64,000 bases of DNA, from NCBI GenBank assembly GCA_039619475.1, contig CM077115.1, forward strand, positions 504,019,352 to 504,083,351, in the 5' to 3' direction. The position numbers and the translations under genes were made by a program. This DNA is from Icerya purchasi. Taxonomy: Eukaryota > Arthropoda > Insecta > Hemiptera > Monophlebidae. Shown here piece by piece: positions 60,960-64,000 of this stretch; within the stretch, counting starts at the first letter, position 1; the number at the start of each line of letters is the position of its first letter. A model generated the notes under the pieces. It saw only the letters and a list, made by a program, of their open reading frames with translations, made no database searches and had not been told where the DNA came from.

Positions 60960-61790
60960 AAGACGTCTTTAGTTTCCAGCATTTTTTTCTCTTTAATCTT
61001 GCTACAGCTTTAGATGGCGTACATTCTTTTCTGCGAAAGAATCTATTAGCTCATCAAAGTCCGTCTAATGGCTACGATCGCGAGATAGACGTTCCTGACT
61101 CATTGTTGAACGTAGATAGGTTTTAATTATTTTCAGTTTGCTGAAGCTTCGCTCACTGCTTATAGATGTCCTCAGTAATGTGTACAGTATATCCTTAAAG
61201 CTCTACTAACATTAGGAAACACTTCTTGCAAGTCATGCTTACACAGATGTTGTGTCGAATGCACTCGATTTTTCATTAATTTCGGTTACTAGCTCTTTGA
61301 ATAGTTCCTGGCAAAAATCGACTGCTTTCAAGTCTTTTGAATATTTTCGTGCTATACCGGCTCCATTTTTCTGCAGATTCACAGTCAACATATTTAAAAA
61401 CACGTGGATTTTCATGTAGACTCTTTGCGCTCTCTAGCCTTGTTTCTATTTCTGTTAAAATGTTGTCAAACACTAATTCGATATCTTTGGAAAATAGCCC
61501 AGTCGGATCTAGCGTTCTCGATTCGTCGTCGCAGATTTCTTCGTGTTGCCTTTTCTTTTAAGGACTGGCTCAATTTCCAGCTTTTCTGATACAGGTGCAG
61601 CTTCTTTGTTCCAATGTTCTATTGGGTTTTCTCTCATTACTTGCAAGATCTTAACAAGACCTTGTATTATCGCCACAGATCGCGAAATGATAATATTCTT
61701 TTTTTGTATTTCAATGTTCACTCTATTAATTACTTGCACACACAATCAACCACATAAACAAACAATGATCGTCGCTTGACGTTCGACCGT
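60960..61790 (-). pseudogene. Decayed hAT transposase (ZMYM/ZNF862-like group), C-terminal half
   Basis: Minus-strand frames in order are: INRVNIEIQKKNIIISRSV with GLVKILQVMRENPIEHWNKE (61.51-61.745 kb), which fits the helical region of ZNF862/ZMYM1-like hAT proteins; FDNILTEIETRLESA (61.43-61.47 kb), which fits the F-x-x-x-L-D-x-I-x-x-x-L-x-x-R segment; and, after frameshifts, EVFPNVSRALRIYCT and SISSERSFSKLKIIKTYLRS followed by TMSQERLS (61.08-61.23 kb), a clear Dimer_Tnp_hAT domain. The DDE residues and N-terminal zinc finger are not present. It lies within the TIR-bounded element 60706-62350. Not functional. Confidence 0.88.
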
Positions 61791-62030
61791 TCGAGTTTAT
61801 TCGGCTCAGCTCGTTTAGCCCCTAGTTCTCGATGCGACGGGGAATCCCCTGGCAGGCACATCACGTACACTATATATGCACGCGTTCAAAAATCGACTTA
61901 GTATACGTTCATAAATCAACTTAGGATGTGCTTAAAAACCAATTGGGCGTTTTAAAATCAAATGAATAATCGATAGAACAACGTCGCGCTAGATGCTAGC
62001 CGCTTTAAAAAACAAGTTTTTTTTTTTTTA

Positions 62031-62265
62031 AAGTGAAACTTCTTTAAGCGCGCTATGAGAGCGATATATAAATTAAAAATACCATTTGTAAATATCTAAA
62101 TAATAAAATCGATTCCATTAAAAACGAATAAAAATTTTCTTTTGTCGATGTCTTATCCGATTTATTTCAAGCAGTGAATAAAATACATAAAAAAGTCTGT
62201 ATAACCTGTAGAAGTTTCACTTCTTTCGCGTGTACACACTGATACACGCACTCGTATTTTTTCCA
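62031..62265 (+). repeat. Repeat C: short copy of the GAAGTGAAAC-ended repeat nested in the hAT
   Basis: Left end AAGTGAAACTTCTTTAAGCG preceded by a T-run; right end AGAAGTTTCACTTC at 62210-62223, then CGCGTGTACACACTGATACA, nearly identical to the right end of repeat B (62645-62690). The interior is AT-rich. It probably inserted into the hAT element or its ancestor. Confidence 0.65.
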
Positions 62266-62700
62266 AACATATTATATTATGATTTTGGCGCCCCCTGAAA
62301 CTGTCGCCCGGGGAAGGTGCCCCGGTTTGCCACCCCTAGATCCGGGGCTGCGGCACTGTAGGGAAAAATTTTGGTTACGCATTACGCGTTAAACGTAAGA
62401 TAGGTATGTAATAAGCATAACTGAAATAGACCAATGATAATGATACTTTTTTATAAATGCATATAGATTTATTATTTATTGAAAATGAAAATTTTGTTTA
62501 TACTAATAATACCTTTTCCATCCTAATAATTTTTTTAAGCAGTTTAAAATAATAATGATAATAATAATAATAAATGTGTTACTTATATATAAAATTAATT
62601 TAAAATAAAACTTTATTATAGAATTTAATACATATATAAGACAAAGAAGTTTCACTTCCTCCGCGTGTACACACTGACACACGCATCATGATTTTTTCTT

Positions 62701-63220
62701 TCATTTTCAATAGGCAGAAGATCGCTTTTAAATAGGTCATTTTTAGGCTCCTGCGCGATTTTTCGCTCTAGTCTAAAAAAATTCAAACATCATTTTGAGT
62801 TTTAAAATATACATATATTAACAATATTATTTAATAGAATTTGAAGAAATTAATAAAATGTGAAAAATAAAAAAATGCGTACATCTTTAAAAAAAGATGG
62901 AGATGATCCCCAAGCGACTGTATAAATAAAGTAACGGGGGGTACATATGAGGAAAGTATCCCTAATTATCGGAAAACCTATATTATAAAATTACCGATAA
63001 TTCCATGATCATCGCATATTACGTCTTTGCTGCTTTAAAAATGCCGCTATTATATGATAATTTTATAACATATATTTTTTTTGATGACGATTAAATATTC
63101 ACATACTAATTAATATTCGAAATGATGCGTACGAAATATCAAATATAAACCGATATTGCTTCGGTTACGACGTTGTAGCGCGCTTCTGTAATTACAAATT
63201 AAGACATTAGGACTAGAACC
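62701..63220. other. AT-rich non-coding stretch
   Basis: Nothing recognisable in this interval. Confidence 0.4.
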
Positions 63221-63530
63221 TTTTTTTTTTTTTTTTTTTTGAGCTCGGCAGCCGAGCATCTTTAGAAACAAATCGAAAAGAAATAAGTCGGTTATATTTT
63301 AACCCAATCAGAAATCACTGATAAAAAGCAATCAATATAGCACAGGTATAATTAATTTTGGGAAGGAAAAGACAGGATATAAGAAGCACAATAAGGGGTA
63401 GGAAGCCCAAGCCTCGACACAAATAGGAATACAAAACGCTTCAGAGAAAGAGATGAACACTGGAAGAACAGATGATCGACAACATCGCCATTAGCCGCAA
63501 CATCAAGAACTGGAGCCTAATATTAATATC
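63221..63530 (-). pseudogene. 5'-truncated LINE tail, second copy of the 53.9-kb family
   Basis: Minus-strand translation starts in a C-terminal fragment, GDVVDHLFFQCSSLSL (the H...C half of the zinc knuckle), followed by FVFLFVSRLGLPTPYCASY, then the stop and a 3' UTR. Nucleotides align closely to 54460-54650 on the plus strand. It ends in a perfect hairpin (GCTCGGC-A-GCCGAGC, 63243-63257) directly before the poly(A) tail (T-run 63221-63240 on the plus strand). The 5' truncation is near 63530; a target duplication was not recognised. Only about 300 bases were integrated, typical of truncated LINE insertions. Confidence 0.9.
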
Positions 63531-64000
63531 TTTAGAGTTTTTAAATTTTAATAGGTACGATTAGAAGCGGATGTTTAAAAAAGTGCTGAATTTTTTCACA
63601 GTCACCGCTAAATAAGAAAGCTTACGGCGAGCTATCAAAACAATCGGTTGTTATACACTTTCGACGTATATCATAAATCCTAAATTTCCGCTAAGCGCGG
63701 TGTTCAGTGGTTATAATCATGAACTGAGTTGGCCCCGTTGTGGCGTAAAATAAAGTTTCACTCATTTGCAAATACCTAGTACATATTTATCAATCAACAG
63801 CTCTCTCTTTCCTCGTACAGAATGGTCCAATAATAAATACCTAAACACCGCAAAACCGTTCGTTACTTGACTATGAAGTAGCGTACCGTGCAAATATTGA
63901 ACGCACCTCATTACCGAATTGATATAATCAATAATCAACGTCTATTCTCTTACATTTAATGTAAATATGTCAACCCGCCAGAGTTTTTTAAAAAAGTTTT
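63531..64000. other. Non-coding stretch to the window end
   Basis: No gene is recognised. AAAGTTTCACTCATTTG near 63755, next to GTTGTGGCGTAAAAT, resembles the sequence around the GAAGTGAAAC repeat at 60.34 kb in inverted form and may be a fragment of it. Confidence 0.35.

Larger units (their letters stand above)
60706..62350 (-). mobile_element. hAT element (1,645 bp) with TIRs and 8-bp target duplication
   Basis: The left terminus is CAGCCCCGGATCTACG and the right terminus is TAGATCCGGGGCTG, so the outer fourteen bases form a perfect inverted repeat. Flanks CGGCACGG (60698-60705) and CGGCACTG (62351-62358) match at seven of eight positions. It contains a decayed hAT transposase on the minus strand (60960-61790) and a nested repeat near its right end (62031-62265). 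It inserted into the GAAGTGAAACTTC repeat, whose halves lie on both sides. The transposase N-terminus (TTF-type zinc finger) and catalytic core appear deleted, so the copy is non-autonomous. Confidence 0.93.
60681..62700 (+). mobile_element. Repeat B: element with GAAGTGAAAC / GTTTCACTTC ends, interrupted by a hAT element
   Basis: The left part (60681-60705, TGAAGTGAAACTTTTTACGG) and the continuation after the inserted hAT (62351 onward, GTTACGCATTACGCGTTAAA, GTAAGATAGGTATG) reproduce the order in copy 1 at 60358-60445. The probable right end (62645-62690) is AGAAGTTTCACTTC followed by CGCGTGTACACACTGACAC. A third, shorter copy with both kinds of end lies inside the hAT at 62031-62265. Ends are inverted relative to each other, as in a DNA transposon or MITE, but no target duplication was established and no protein is encoded. 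Family unknown. Confidence 0.6.

Overview
This is AT-rich eukaryotic DNA with no operons, Shine-Dalgarno sites or dense ORFs. The widespread hAT DNA transposons, RNase H-bearing LINE remnants, long (TA)n microsatellites and poly(A/T) tracts suggest an animal, most likely an arthropod with a large repeat-rich genome. The species cannot be named from the sequence. I found no intact host protein-coding gene, no convincing host exon, and no tRNA, rRNA, CRISPR array or known miRNA. The short ORFs are chance open frames in AT-rich DNA or pieces of decayed transposons. The window reads as intergenic or deep intronic sequence with layered transposon debris.

LINE retrotransposons: six pieces were recognised from protein motifs split across frames. 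They are an RNase H/C-terminal fragment at 36.67-37.59 kb (+); an RNase H/zinc-knuckle fragment with poly(A) at 39.57-40.53 kb (-); an RT C-terminal fragment at 43.3-43.64 kb (-); an RT fragment at 49.43-49.88 kb (-); an RNase H/zinc-knuckle fragment with 3' tail at 53.87-54.69 kb (+) and a second copy of that family's tail at 63.22-63.53 kb (-). A short C-terminal fragment at 24.16-24.32 kb (+) is a seventh. All are broken by frameshifts or stops.

DNA transposons: a 1.65-kb hAT element with terminal inverted repeats (TIRs) and a near-perfect 8-bp target duplication lies at 60.706-62.350 kb. It carries a decayed transposase and sits inside another repeat. A second hAT transposase relic is at 11.89-12.58 kb. 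Short non-autonomous hAT elements with 8-bp duplications are at 10.575-10.828, 37.931-38.307 and 55.094-55.421 kb, with weaker candidates at 2.69-3.17, 17.70-18.31 and 30.96-31.38 kb. Palindromic elements are at 35.223-35.435 and 53.521-53.624 kb.

Other repeats: four tandem units of about 0.4-0.48 kb lie at 46.21-47.99 kb, each with an internal 13-bp variable repeat. A dispersed repeat is shared between about 0.16-0.47 and 22.14-22.48 kb, and an inverted pair lies at 14.40-14.71/15.36-15.59 kb. There are many (TA)n, (ATT)n and TATTA microsatellites.

Possible host function is limited to weak signals: a GC-richer TATA-containing stretch at about 58.96-59.6 kb, a similar one near 45.17 kb, and a cluster of GATA-type motifs at 41.77-42.04 kb. 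No undescribed biological system was found. The most notable observations are the nested transposons around 60.4-62.7 kb, the structurally conserved but sequence-divergent hairpin at a LINE 3' end, and the composite tandem array.
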